Shown here one piece after another: positions 1-8,502 of a stretch of 64,000 nucleotides of DNA (its first letter is position 1; the number at the start of each line of letters is the position of its first letter). Origin of the DNA: an uncultured Gammaproteobacteria bacterium (GTDB lineage: Bacteria; Pseudomonadota; Gammaproteobacteria; HK1); NCBI GenBank assembly GCA_958295465.1, contig OY282353.1, forward strand, positions 310,001 to 374,000, given 5' to 3'. A program made the translations under genes and the position numbers. The notes under the pieces were generated by a model, which was given only the letters and a program-made list of their open reading frames with translations, did not search any database and was not told the origin of the DNA.

Positions 1-1
1 G

Positions 2-718
2 ATGCTGCACAAGCTGGTCGACATCGAGATCGACTTCGCCAAGGCGATCATCGACGAGTGCGGCGAGTACTTCGACTGGATCCGGCTCAGCCCCGAAGAT
101 CTGGCGAGCGAGAAGACCGCGTTCCTCTCTCTGCCGATGTACGAGCGCCAGCTCCTCCCGCACTACAAGCGCTGCTACAGAGAGATCAAGGAGCACTTCC
201 TGAAGAAGAACCCGGACGGGAAGCTCCAGTTCCATTCCTGCGGCGCGATCCCGGAGCCGTTCATGCGCGGGCTCGTCGATTCCTGCATCGACGGCTACGA
301 CAGCCTGCCTCCGAAGGTCGCCCGGCACTCGAACCCCGCCGCGAAGAAGCGCCAGCTCGGCCGGGAGATGTTCTTCTACGGTGGGATCGACGTGCAGGAG
401 ACCCTGCCCTGGGGTTCGGTGGAGGACGTGCGCAACGAGGTTCGCCAGCGCATCTGGGAGATGGGCCACGGCGGCGGCTACCTGCTCAGCTCCTCCCACC
501 GCCTGGAGCACGACGTCCCCATCGAGAACACGCTGGCGATGATCGAGGAGTGCAAGGAGTACGGGGTCTATCCGCTGCCGGTGGAGCCGCCGCCCGGGGC
601 GGATACCGGCGAGGGCTACGAGCCCTGGACCGGGGACCGGAAGAAGAAGCGCAAGCGTCGCCCGAAGCCGGAAGCCGTGGAGACGGAAGCCGCCGAAATG
701 GGAGCCGCACAGGGCTGA
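2..718 (+). CDS. URO-D family methyltransferase, 3' part (MtaA/MtbA-like)
   Basis: This is the C-terminal part of a uroporphyrinogen-decarboxylase-fold methyltransferase. The visible ATG at position 2 is probably internal, because family members are about 340-380 residues and 238 are seen here. Signs of the family are the zinc-site-like FHSCG at about residue 78, the segment GGIDVQETLPWGS, and GGGYLLSSSHRLEHDVP near residue 160. Members of this branch move methyl groups between corrinoid proteins and an acceptor, and the next gene encodes a corrinoid protein, which supports that role. The tail after about residue 205 is a Lys/Arg-rich, then Glu/Ala-rich extension. It is not a haem-pathway HemE, judging by context. 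The methyl donor (methylamine, glycine betaine or other) cannot be told from this fragment. Confidence 0.85.
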   Translation: MLHKLVDIEIDFAKAIIDECGEYFDWIRLSPEDLASEKTAFLSLPMYERQLLPHYKRCYREIKEHFLKKNPDGKLQFHSCGAIPEPFMRGLVDSCIDGYDSLPPKVARHSNPAAKKRQLGREMFFYGGIDVQETLPWGSVEDVRNEVRQRIWEMGHGGGYLLSSSHRLEHDVPIENTLAMIEECKEYGVYPLPVEPPPGADTGEGYEPWTGDRKKKRKRRPKPEAVETEAAEMGAAQG

Positions 719-745
719 CGAGGCGGGAACCGCGCAGGGCTGAAG
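700..745 (+). repeat. Short tandem duplication at a gene end
   Basis: The last codons and stop of the methyltransferase (GGGAGCCGCACAGGGCTGA) are repeated 26 bases downstream as GGGAACCGCGCAGGGCTGA. This is a small example of the junction duplications seen elsewhere in the window. Confidence 0.7.
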
Positions 746-857
746 CGCGCCGCACCGCTCGTCCGTATCGGATCGCGCCGCGCCGGGCCACCGCCGAACC
801 GTCCCCGGCCCGGCTGCCGGACGCCGTGATTCGGGTATCAGGATCGAGGAAGGAGAC

Positions 858-1706
858 ATGCCTCTCAGGATCGATACCGAGCAGGACTTCGACATCGAGG
901 ACTTGCAGTACGACATCGAGGATTCCCGCGAGACCGGCCGGTGGACCGATGCGCCGCCGGAGATCAAGGAGCTGTTCCACGAGATCGAGTGGAACATCAT
1001 CGACGGCGAGCATCAGGACACCGTCGGCCTCATCCAGCCGGCGCTCGACGCGGAGGTCACCGCCCGGACCCTGATCGCGGGTCCGATGGCCACCGGCATC
1101 GCCGAGGTCGGCCGCCGGTTCAAGATGGACGAGTACTTCCTCCCCGAGGTGATGATGTCGGCCAAGTGCATGCACGCCGCGCTCGCGATCCTGAAGCCGC
1201 TCATCATCGCGGAGAAGACCGAGGAGATCGGCACCGTCGTCGTCGGCACCGTGCAGGGCGATCTGCACGACATCGGCAAGAAGATCGTGGCGATGATGCT
1301 CGAAGCGGCCGGCTTCACGGTGATCGACCTCGGGGTCACGGTGCCGCCGGAGGACTTCATCGCCGCCATCCGCGAGCACCGGCCCCAGATCGTCGGCTTC
1401 TCCGCGCTGCTCACCACCACCATGAACATGCAGTGGGAGACCCTGAAGCTCATCAAGGCGGAGGGGTTGCGCCAGGATGTGAAGGTGTTCGTCGGCGGCG
1501 CCCCGATCAGCCAGGCATGGTGTGACAAGATCGGCGCCGACGCGTACGCGGCGGATGCGCTGATCGCGGTGGACAAGGCGAAGGCGTGCCTGAACGAGTT
1601 CGTTTCCTGGAAGGGCGGCGACCCCGCCCTGCACGCGGCGATGCTCGCCATGGACGCGGAGCGGGAAGCGCAGAAGCTTGCGCAGGCCGAGGCGGCGGTC
1701 GGCTGA
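858..1706 (+). CDS. Corrinoid (cobalamin-binding) methyltransferase protein
   Basis: A 282-residue methyl-carrier protein of the MtaC/MtbC/MtgC type. An N-terminal helical cap (about residues 30-120) is followed by a B12-binding Rossmann domain. The cobalt-ligating DxHxxG signature is present as GDLHDIGKK at about residue 134, followed by GFTVIDLGVTVPPE and the SALLTTT loop. A clear GAAGGAG lies six bases before the ATG. It would hold cob(I)alamin, take a methyl group from a substrate-specific methyltransferase and pass it to the URO-D protein upstream. The N-terminal 50 acidic residues are longer than in many homologues. The MttB-like partner is probably outside the window. Use in glycine betaine or methylamine demethylation is inference from the mgs genes nearby. 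Confidence 0.93.
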   Translation: MPLRIDTEQDFDIEDLQYDIEDSRETGRWTDAPPEIKELFHEIEWNIIDGEHQDTVGLIQPALDAEVTARTLIAGPMATGIAEVGRRFKMDEYFLPEVMMSAKCMHAALAILKPLIIAEKTEEIGTVVVGTVQGDLHDIGKKIVAMMLEAAGFTVIDLGVTVPPEDFIAAIREHRPQIVGFSALLTTTMNMQWETLKLIKAEGLRQDVKVFVGGAPISQAWCDKIGADAYAADALIAVDKAKACLNEFVSWKGGDPALHAAMLAMDAEREAQKLAQAEAAVG

Positions 1707-1832
1707 GCCTCCGCTCCTTCCCATTGGCCGGAAGGGCTTGTGACATTCGCTCGACGAATAGGGATTCGCGCCGGGAAGGATTGCTCATGAGCCCGATCTC
1801 CGGGATCGACGGCCCTTGAGGGTTGGCACGCA

Positions 1833-2939
1833 ATGGCCGTCGCGCTCTCCAACCCCCGCATCCTCCGTCCCGCCGCAGGGGCAACGGCATGGCTGCTGCT
1901 CGGTCTGACCGGAGTCATCGGGGCGGGGTGGGGCTACGGGCTGTTCTTCGCATCGATGCTGCTCCTGGCCGGTGCGGCCGTCGCCGTCGCGCTGCTGGCC
2001 CTGACCCGCGCCTTCGACACCGATCGGCTCCGCGGCAGCGCGGCGTGGCTGGGGCTCATCGGCGTATGGACCTACGTATGGGCGGTGGGCGCGCTGGCCG
2101 GCCACTACACCCACGAGACGTTCTCGGGCCGCATGGAGCTGCGGTGGGTTCTGTTCGGTCCGGCGGTGCTGGCGGCGCTGGTGGTGCTCGACGTGGGGCT
2201 GTACCGGATGCTGGTCGGCAAGAACCTGCCGTCATGGCATCGCTACCGTGGCGTCATCCGCCGCGAGCTTGCCAATCCGCGGGCGATGCGCCGCACGCTG
2301 ATCGACGACGTGATCCTTCACCGCACGCTGTTCTCGGTCAGCGGATTCCGATGGCTCAAGCACACCCTCATCTTCTGGGGCTTCGCGCTCATGTTCGCGA
2401 CGGAGCTGCTCGCGGTGGTGGTGCGCGAGGGGTTTCCCGCGTTCGGCTGGACCGATCTCTGGGAAATGACCTCGCATCCGGTACGGCTCGCGTTCGACTT
2501 CGTCTACGACTTCACGGGGTTGATGGTGCTGGTGGGATGCGCACTGGCGATCGGCTGGCGCATCAAGGTCAACGGGACCGGGGAGCAGAAGTTCACCGAC
2601 ACCCCGACCGCGGTGTTCCTGTTCCTGGTGGTGCTGAGCGGATTCGTGGTCGAGGGCATGCGCCTGGCCGCGGTGCCCGGGGCATGGCACGGCGTCTCCT
2701 TCGTGGGCAGCGTGGTCGCGCAAGCGGTGCCGAGCGCGGCCGGGCCGGGCTCGGCCGCGTACGAGACGTTGTGGCTGGTGCACGTCCTTGGCTCGTGCGC
2801 GTTCATCGCCTACGTGCCGGTGAGGCGACTGGTGCACTCTTGCGCAACGCCGATGGGGCGGCTCATGCACTCGCAGCGCGAGCTGCTCGCGGCGAAGAAG
2901 AACGCGGTGCTCGCCGGCCTGATGGCGCGGCGCCCGTGA
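1833..2939 (+). CDS. NarI/HdrE-like cytochrome b membrane subunit
   Basis: A 368-residue integral membrane protein with about eight hydrophobic helices. The second half matches the nitrate-reductase-gamma/HdrE/DsrM fold: HTLIFWGFALMF, a helix with DFTGLMVLVGCALAIGWR, and a C-terminal helix with LWLVHVLGSCAFIAYVP, whose histidines would bind b-haems. Such subunits pass electrons between the quinone pool and a soluble Fe-S or flavoprotein. Standing after corrinoid genes it may take electrons from amine-methyl oxidation, but no Fe-S partner is seen next to it. The ATG has only a weak GAGGG ribosome site. The family is secure, the electron donor is not. Confidence 0.75.
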   Translation: MAVALSNPRILRPAAGATAWLLLGLTGVIGAGWGYGLFFASMLLLAGAAVAVALLALTRAFDTDRLRGSAAWLGLIGVWTYVWAVGALAGHYTHETFSGRMELRWVLFGPAVLAALVVLDVGLYRMLVGKNLPSWHRYRGVIRRELANPRAMRRTLIDDVILHRTLFSVSGFRWLKHTLIFWGFALMFATELLAVVVREGFPAFGWTDLWEMTSHPVRLAFDFVYDFTGLMVLVGCALAIGWRIKVNGTGEQKFTDTPTAVFLFLVVLSGFVVEGMRLAAVPGAWHGVSFVGSVVAQAVPSAAGPGSAAYETLWLVHVLGSCAFIAYVPVRRLVHSCATPMGRLMHSQRELLAAKKNAVLAGLMARRP

Positions 2940-3134
2940 CGTCACGGCGAGGAACGACTGAATCCGCGAGGCCGAGTTGGGAAAACGTCATCCGACACGG
3001 GCCAGGGCGCGAGGTGGAGTTGCGTCCCGGCTGACACGACCTCCGGGGCAAAGAAACGAGTCGAAGCCGAGACGCCATCGAACTCTCCGTCCTCTTGCGG
3101 CGGGATGAATTGATCGGCAGGGGACCTGACGACC

Positions 3135-3956
3135 ATGGCCACCAACGTGATTGCAATATACGGAAAGACCTGTAGCGCAAAATCCGACGTGGCGCGCGAG
3201 ATCTCGCGCATGACCGGCAACAAGGTCAAGCATCCGGGCGAGATGATCACGACACGCGCACGGATGTCGGGCCTCACCACCGGCAAGGACGTCGCGGACA
3301 AGTGGCATCGCGCCGTCGACGAGGACACGGTGAAGGCGGTCGAGGCGCTCTCCGGGCTCGGCGAGTTGTGGATCGTCGAGAGCGGCATGCTCGATGCCGT
3401 CCTCGGGCCGAGGGACGACGTGTTCTGGGTCGAGCTCCGTTCCCGCGAAGACGCGCGGGAGGCGCGCTGGCACAAGCGCAAGGAGGAGATGGGCGGGCGC
3501 TCGCGCCAGATCGGCGAGAGCGTCGCGCAACGCGACGCCGACGACGCGGCGTTGCGCGAGCGGCTCTACGGCACGGCGGCGGGCGGCGTCGAGCCGGCGC
3601 TCACCATCGACACCAGCGACAAGTCCCCGAGCGAGTGCGCGGCGGAGATCCTGGCCGCGTTCCAGAGCGAGACCGGGGTCGTCCTCTCGCTCGCCAGGGC
3701 GGAGATGGACAAGAGCGCGAGCCGCGGCATCCGGCCCGGCCCCTCGCGCGGCGTCATCCGCTCGTACACCCCGCAACGCCCGCCCTTCGGCGGCTACATC
3801 ACCGACGAGACGAGCGGCAAGGATCTCTACGTGCACAAGTCCGCGGTGGCGGACGCCGGCATCGCGAGGCTCGAAGCGGGGCAGACGGTGAGCTATGACA
3901 TCGTCGAGGACGGCTTCGGGGGCTTCAAGGCGTCCAAGCTCGCGGTGGCGGAGTGA
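3135..3956 (+). CDS. P-loop kinase-like protein fused to a cold-shock domain
   Basis: A 273-residue two-part protein. Residues 1-170 look like a (d)NMP/cytidylate-kinase-type P-loop domain with a variant Walker A, GKTCSAKSD, at residues 10-18, an HPGEMITTR segment and an Arg-rich lid (WHKRKEEMGGRSRQ). Residues 205-272 form a cold-shock/OB domain: GVIRSYTPQRPPFGGYI, then GKDLYVHKSAV and GFGGFKASKL match the RNP-like order of CspA, although the usual aromatic KGFGFI is altered to GGYI. The fusion suggests a phosphotransferase or NTPase that binds RNA or single-stranded DNA. The substrate is unknown. The start is the ATG at 3135, and the ribosome site (CAGGGGAC) is modest. Confidence 0.7.
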   Translation: MATNVIAIYGKTCSAKSDVAREISRMTGNKVKHPGEMITTRARMSGLTTGKDVADKWHRAVDEDTVKAVEALSGLGELWIVESGMLDAVLGPRDDVFWVELRSREDAREARWHKRKEEMGGRSRQIGESVAQRDADDAALRERLYGTAAGGVEPALTIDTSDKSPSECAAEILAAFQSETGVVLSLARAEMDKSASRGIRPGPSRGVIRSYTPQRPPFGGYITDETSGKDLYVHKSAVADAGIARLEAGQTVSYDIVEDGFGGFKASKLAVAE

Positions 3957-4101
3957 GAGGGTGAAGGGGCGGATGCGCTCCGCCGATGTCCGCAGTGCAG
4001 CCGGGTGTCCGGACGTGCGGTCGCGGAGCGAGGTGGGGGGGCTGTGGTGCGCCGGCGGTACCCGGAAAGTGCCCGGACATCCGCGATGGTGAGGACTTGA
4101 C

Positions 4102-4377
4102 GTGCCGACTCTCGGCCAGATCATGCGTTCGGAGATCGGCGACGCACGGTTCCGCACCAGTGGCGCGTTCAATCTTCGCGAAGAACGGGTGACCGCGATG
4201 AAGCTCGCCACCGGCGCACCCTGCGACAGCCACGGCGCCATGTTCGCTCCGTGGCCCGGCCCGGAAGCGGACGTCGAGCGCTGGTACCTGCTCGAGAGCG
4301 GCCGTGCGGTCGGACTCGCCGGCGCCGGGAGCGGAACGCCTCGCCTGCACTTGTGCGACACCGTCTCCGCCACATAA
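4102..4377 (+). CDS. Small hypothetical protein
   Basis: A possible 91-residue protein starting at GTG, with GGTGAGGA seven bases upstream. No domain is recognised. It lies between two more certain genes on the same strand with 15 bases to the CDGSH gene, so it could be co-transcribed. The composition (single GAFNLREERV and EADVERWYLLESG stretches) looks protein-like, but chance open frames are common at this GC content. Confidence 0.4.
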   Translation: MPTLGQIMRSEIGDARFRTSGAFNLREERVTAMKLATGAPCDSHGAMFAPWPGPEADVERWYLLESGRAVGLAGAGSGTPRLHLCDTVSAT

Positions 4378-4392
4378 GGGAAGCGGGTTGAA

Positions 4393-4653
4393 GTGGACCG
4401 CCCGTATTCCCCACGGATCGGGCCGTACCCGGTGATGGTCGAGGAAGGGCGTGCCTACCGCTGGTGTAGCTGCGGGCTCAGCGCGGACCAGCCCTGGTGT
4501 GACGACTCGCACGAGGGCACCGGCTTCGAGCCGATCGAGTTCGTCGCGCCGATCTCGGCCGAGTTCTACATGTGCGGCTGCAAGGGCTCGGACAACAAGC
4601 CCTACTGCTTCGGCAACTGCACCGGCCACGCGGCCCGGGCGGAGGGCTCGTGA
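4393..4653 (+). CDS. CDGSH iron-sulfur (MitoNEET-like) protein
   Basis: An 86-residue protein with two zinc-finger-CDGSH motifs. The first, CSCGLSADQPWCDDSH at about residues 22-37, keeps the three Cys and one His that bind a 2Fe-2S cluster. The second, CGCKGSDNKPYCFGNCTGH, keeps three Cys and a His with altered spacing. Small double-CDGSH proteins act in redox sensing or Fe-S transfer in the cytoplasm. The GTG at 4393 is used because the motif begins soon after and no ATG fits. Confidence 0.9.
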   Translation: MDRPYSPRIGPYPVMVEEGRAYRWCSCGLSADQPWCDDSHEGTGFEPIEFVAPISAEFYMCGCKGSDNKPYCFGNCTGHAARAEGS

Positions 4654-4811
4654 TGCGCGTGGTGCTGCGATCCTGCATCTCCCACCGTTGCGCGAAGCGA
4701 GAGCGGGGAGATGGCGTTCGCCGGCCAATGCGGAGGCGGGTCAGGATCCGCCCGCGTCCGTATGCCGATTGGTAAGACACCCGGGCCGGACACGATCGAG
4801 CCGGGGCGCAC

Positions 4812-5141
4812 ATGAGCGACAGCGACACCATCTTCGAGGTGATCGTGCACCACAACGCGGTGCAGGTGATCCGTCGCGCGACTCGCGCGTCGGGCATGGA
4901 CGTCCCCGAGTCCAACCTCGAAGTCACCTCCGAGCTCGCCCGCAACTACCGACTTCACGGCTGCATCGACGGCTGCTACCGGTTCGACGATCCCGAACGC
5001 GCTCGGAGTTTCGCGGTCCTCGCGCTGGATTTCGTCAAGCGCCTGCTCGACAAGCGTATCGAACAAATCGAATCCCTCGACACCGGCGCGGAATTCGAGG
5101 CCCCCGAACATGCGTCGGAAGGCTCTCCGGACATCGCCTGA
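4812..5141 (+). CDS. Conserved-looking small hypothetical protein
   Basis: A 109-residue acidic protein starting at ATG after CGGGGCGCAC. It has a mixed alpha/beta pattern (IFEVIVHHNAVQVIRRATR, then a helix ending FAVLALDFVKRLLDKRIEQIE). No family is recognised. Codon usage fits the neighbours. It ends about 210 bases before the end of the convergent gmaS. Confidence 0.55.
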   Translation: MSDSDTIFEVIVHHNAVQVIRRATRASGMDVPESNLEVTSELARNYRLHGCIDGCYRFDDPERARSFAVLALDFVKRLLDKRIEQIESLDTGAEFEAPEHASEGSPDIA

Positions 5142-5353
5142 ACCGCATCGGAAGCGGGTCGTTTTCAGATACGGCGCCTGCTCATGAGGCGTCGTGTTCT
5201 GCCGGTGACTTTTCCGGCAACGTGGCACCGTGGCCATCCTTCACGCGGAAACGCATCCTCTGCGCGGCCAATGCCTCGGCCTTCCCGTCGTCACGCGGCT
5301 GCACTCGACGTCCGGTTTCTCCGGTATCGCGTTTCAATCAATCCCCGGGGTGC

Positions 5354-6658
5354 TCAGCAATCGAGCGTCGTCGTTCGCTCCCACTCCGTGAGGTGCTTCG
5401 AGTACTCGTCCCACTCCTGCATCTTGAGCTTGACGTAGGAGGCGGAGAACGAGTCGCCGAGCATGGCCTTGAGCGACTTGTCGCGGTCGAACGCGCGGAT
5501 GGCGTCGAGGAGGTAGAGCGGCAGCCGGCGGGCGCGCACCTTGTGCCCTTCGGCGTACATGTCCACGTGGCTCGGCTTGCCGGGGCTCCGGTCGTTGTCG
5601 ATGCCGTCGAGCCCCGCCGCAATGATCCCCGCGTGCAACAGGTAAGGGTTCACCGCGCCGTCGGCGAGCCGCAGCTCGAAGCGGCCGGGGTCCGGGATGC
5701 GCACCATGTGGGTACGGTTGTTGCCCGACCACGTGACGGTGTTCGGCGCCCACGTCGCGCCCGAGGCGGTGACCGGCGCGTTGATGCGCTTGTAGCTGTT
5801 CACGCAGGGATTGGTCAGCGCGCACAACGCCTCGGCGTGACGCAGCACGCCGCCGAGGAACTGGTGCGCGAGCGTCGAGAGCCCGAGGTCGTCGCTCTCG
5901 TCGAGGAACAGGTTCCGGCCCTTCGTCTCGTCCCACGCCGAGACGTGCGCGTGGCAGCCGTTGCCGGTGAGATGCGCGAAGGGCTTGGGCATGAAGGTCG
6001 CGCGCAGCCCGTGCTTCTCCGCGATCGACTTCACCATGAACTTGAAGAACGCATGGCGGTCCGCGGTGACCATGCAGTCGTCGTACTCCCAGTTCATCTC
6101 GAACTGGCCGTTGGCGTCCTCATGATCGTTCTGGTAGGGCCCCCATCCGAGCGCGAGCATCGCGTCGCAGATCTCGGAGATGACGTCGTAGCGGCGCATC
6201 AGGGCCGACTGGTCGTAGCAGGGCTTGGCGTCGATGTCGCGCGGGTCCGAGATCGCATCCCCCGCGGGGTTGATGAGGTGGTATTCCGCCTCCACCCCGG
6301 TGCGCACGACGAACCCCTTCTCCGCCGCCGCGTCGACCATCCGCGCCAGCACCCGGCGCGGCGCCTGGTCCACCGGCGCCCCGTCCATCACCAGATCCCC
6401 CGCGACCCACGCCACCTCCGGCTTCCACGGAAGCTGGACGAGGCTCGCCGGATCGGGCACCGAGAACATGTCGGGATACGCCGGCGTCATGTCCAGCCAG
6501 GTCGCGAACCCCGCGAATCCCGCGCCGTCCTGCTCCATCGCCCCGGCCGCGGCGGCGGGAACGAGCTTCGAGCGCTGGGCGCCCCGCAGATCGGTGAAGT
6601 TGAACAGAAAGTACTTCACGCCATGCTTCTTCGCGAAGGCTTCGAGCTTGCCGGCCAT
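5354..6658 (-). CDS. gmaS: Gamma-glutamylmethylamide synthetase (type III GlnT-like)
   Basis: A 434-residue glutamine-synthetase-fold enzyme. It opens with FAKKHGVKYFLFNFTDLRG, has the metal and glutamate site region GVEAEYHLIN, NGCHAHVS, and the ATP-site-like NKRINAP-type segment seen here as SYKRINAPVTASGATWAPN. That pattern is typical of GmaS, which ligates methylamine to glutamate using ATP, rather than of GlnA. The start is the ATG at 6658, preceded by a strong GAGGAGAGGAGGAAT. The open frame extends further upstream, but that part is repeat DNA. It is the last gene of the mgsA-mgsB-mgsC-gmaS set. A true glutamine synthetase is the main alternative and is less likely beside mgsABC. Confidence 0.92.
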   Translation of the reverse strand: MAGKLEAFAKKHGVKYFLFNFTDLRGAQRSKLVPAAAAGAMEQDGAGFAGFATWLDMTPAYPDMFSVPDPASLVQLPWKPEVAWVAGDLVMDGAPVDQAPRRVLARMVDAAAEKGFVVRTGVEAEYHLINPAGDAISDPRDIDAKPCYDQSALMRRYDVISEICDAMLALGWGPYQNDHEDANGQFEMNWEYDDCMVTADRHAFFKFMVKSIAEKHGLRATFMPKPFAHLTGNGCHAHVSAWDETKGRNLFLDESDDLGLSTLAHQFLGGVLRHAEALCALTNPCVNSYKRINAPVTASGATWAPNTVTWSGNNRTHMVRIPDPGRFELRLADGAVNPYLLHAGIIAAGLDGIDNDRSPGKPSHVDMYAEGHKVRARRLPLYLLDAIRAFDRDKSLKAMLGDSFSASYVKLKMQEWDEYSKHLTEWERTTTLDC

Positions 6659-6730
6659 CGGATTCCTCCTCTCCTCGGGTTTCGGTCTTGTCGGGTTTCG
6701 ATTCACGCCCTGCCTGCTCTGCGGCGCTGA

Positions 6731-6844
6731 CCTGGGAGCCTGCGCCGCAGAAAGATAGTTCAAGCCCGGCCCGGAACGACGCTGTAGGGGCGACGCATGC
6801 GTCGCCCCTACAGTCCATCGTTTTCTGCGGCGCAGACTCCTAGG
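6731..6844. repeat. Nested inverted repeat between mgsC and gmaS
   Basis: A perfect 32-base palindrome at 6782-6813 (half-site CTGTAGGGGCGACGC) lies inside a second pair of inverted arms, 6731-6753 and 6822-6844 (core CTGCGCCGCAGAAA, two mismatches in 23). It can fold into a long cruciform or hairpin. It looks like a MITE/REP-type mobile hairpin and could attenuate transcription from mgsC into gmaS. Confidence 0.85.
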
Positions 6845-6860
6845 CACCCGCGGTCGCCGC

Positions 6861-8171
6861 TCAGCCCCGCCCGGGGATCCAGTCGGTCCCCGCCAGCGGC
6901 ACCCGCGCCATCGCCGCCGCCTCCACCGTGAGCGCCACCATGTCCTCGGGCTCGAGGTTGTGGACGTGGGACTTGCCGCAGGCGCGAGCCAGCGTCTGGC
7001 ATTCCATCGTCAACGTGGACAGGTAGTTCCGCACCCGCCGCGCACCCTCTTCCGGGTCGAGCCGCGCTTCGAGCTCCGGCCGCTGCGTGGCGATGCCCAC
7101 CGGACACATCCCGGTCTGGCAGCGGTCGCAGGCGCCGGAACGGACGCCCAGCGCCGCGTAGTCCGCCTCGTACAGCGGTGCGTTGCAGTTCAGCGCGATG
7201 AGCGCGGCCATGCCGATCGAGACCGCGTCCGCGCCCAGCGCCAGAGCCTTTGCGACATCCGCCCCGGTGCGGATCCCGCCGGAGACGATGAGCTGCACCT
7301 TGCGGTGCATGTCGAGCTCCCTCAACGCTTCGACCGCGAGCCGGACCGCGGGCAGGGTCGGGATCCCCACGTCCTCGATGAACACGTCCTGGGTCGCCGC
7401 GGTGCCGCCCTGCATCCCGTCGACGACCACCGCATCGGCTCCCGCCTTTACCGCGAGCATCACGTCGTAACGGGTACGGGTCGCGCCCACCTTGACGTAC
7501 ACCGGCTTCTCCCAGCCGGTGATCTCGCGAAGCTCGCGGATCTTGATCTCCAGGTCGTCGGGACCCGTCCAGTCGGGATGGCGCGAGGCGCTGCGCTGAT
7601 CGATGCCGGCGGGGAGGGTGCGCATCTCGGCCACGCGCTCGGTGATCTTCTGCCCGAGCAGCATCCCGCCACCCCCGGGCTTCGCCCCCTGTCCCACCAC
7701 CACCTCGATGGCGTCGGCGCGGCGAAGCTGATCCGGCTGCATGCCGTAGCGCGAGGGCAGGTACTGGTAGACGAGGATGTGCGACGCCTCGCGCTCCTCG
7801 TCGGTCATGCCACCGTCGCCAGTGGTGGTGCTCGTCCCCATCGCGGTGGCGGCGAGTCCCAGCGCGCGCTTCGCGTTCGCGCCGAGCGCGCCGAAGCTCA
7901 TGCCCGCGATGGTGATCGGAATGGCCAGCTCGATCGGCTTCGACGCATGGCGGGCGCCGATGGTGACGTTCGTCGCGCACTGCTCGCGGTAGCCTTCGAG
8001 CGGGTAGCGCGAGACCGATGCGCCGAGGAAGACGAGATCGTCGAAGCTCGGCACCGGCCGCTTCGCGCCAGCCCCGCGAATGGAGTAGATCCCTTCCGCG
8101 GCGGCGCGCTGGATCTCCGCGACGACGTGCGGCGGGAACGTCGCCGAGCCCCGGATGCGGCGTTCGTCCAT
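6861..8171 (-). CDS. mgsC: N-methylglutamate synthase large (FMN/glutamate-synthase-like) subunit
   Basis: A 436-residue FMN-binding glutamate synthase domain protein. It has the barrel with TIAGMSFGALG, GQGAKPGGGG, VKVGATRTRYDV, the flavin/substrate loop GGTAATQDVF, and a three-cysteine Fe-S motif in CDRCQTGMCPVG near residue 345. With MgsA and MgsB it forms N-methylglutamate from glutamate and methylamine-derived groups. The start is placed at ATG 8171 because homology begins soon after. ATG 8222 is possible and would add 17 residues. Neither has a strong ribosome site. The gap to mgsB (about 330 bases) is filled by repeats. Confidence 0.9.
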   Translation of the reverse strand: MDERRIRGSATFPPHVVAEIQRAAAEGIYSIRGAGAKRPVPSFDDLVFLGASVSRYPLEGYREQCATNVTIGARHASKPIELAIPITIAGMSFGALGANAKRALGLAATAMGTSTTTGDGGMTDEEREASHILVYQYLPSRYGMQPDQLRRADAIEVVVGQGAKPGGGGMLLGQKITERVAEMRTLPAGIDQRSASRHPDWTGPDDLEIKIRELREITGWEKPVYVKVGATRTRYDVMLAVKAGADAVVVDGMQGGTAATQDVFIEDVGIPTLPAVRLAVEALRELDMHRKVQLIVSGGIRTGADVAKALALGADAVSIGMAALIALNCNAPLYEADYAALGVRSGACDRCQTGMCPVGIATQRPELEARLDPEEGARRVRNYLSTLTMECQTLARACGKSHVHNLEPEDMVALTVEAAAMARVPLAGTDWIPGRG

Positions 8172-8280
8172 CACCGGCGGCGGTCCCGTCCGGCGATGCC
8201 CTGCCGCCCGTTCCGGTTCCATGCAGTTTCGATGATCGCGTTCACCGGCTGATCCCGACTGTTGCATAAATCAAAACCCG

Positions 8281-8305
8281 TCATTCCCGCGGAAGCGGGA
8301 ATCCA
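8281..8305. repeat. REP-type palindrome
   Basis: TCATTCCCGCGGAAGCGGGAATCCA contains arms ATTCCCGC and GCGGGAAT around GGAA. This is a very common dispersed palindrome in proteobacterial intergenic regions. Confidence 0.8.
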
Positions 8306-8329
8306 CTTCAATCAATTCATTATACAAGC

Positions 8330-8448
8330 AGGCCACGGTGACGGGTCCCTCCGCTGTCGCGGAAGAAACATCTTGGGCGCCCGTTGTATAAGGGCGGTCG
8401 TGCCGGGCGCGAGGCCGGTGGCTCAATGGTGTCATTGCACCCGAAGCA
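8330..8448 (+). repeat. Dispersed repeat family R1, copy 1
   Basis: The block around CGCTGTCGCGGAAGAAAC, GTATAAGGGCGGTCGTGCCG and ATGGTGTCATTGCACCCGA is similar over about 115 bases to 29512-29625. Its right half can form a hairpin between GGGCGCGA and TTGCACCC. It holds no gene. It lies in the 330-base gap between mgsC and mgsB, which otherwise contains only the REP palindrome. Confidence 0.65.
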
Positions 8449-8502
8449 CCCGAATACGAGTCTCTCCATATCGGATTACTCTTCTGTAATCTCTACCCCG
8501 CC

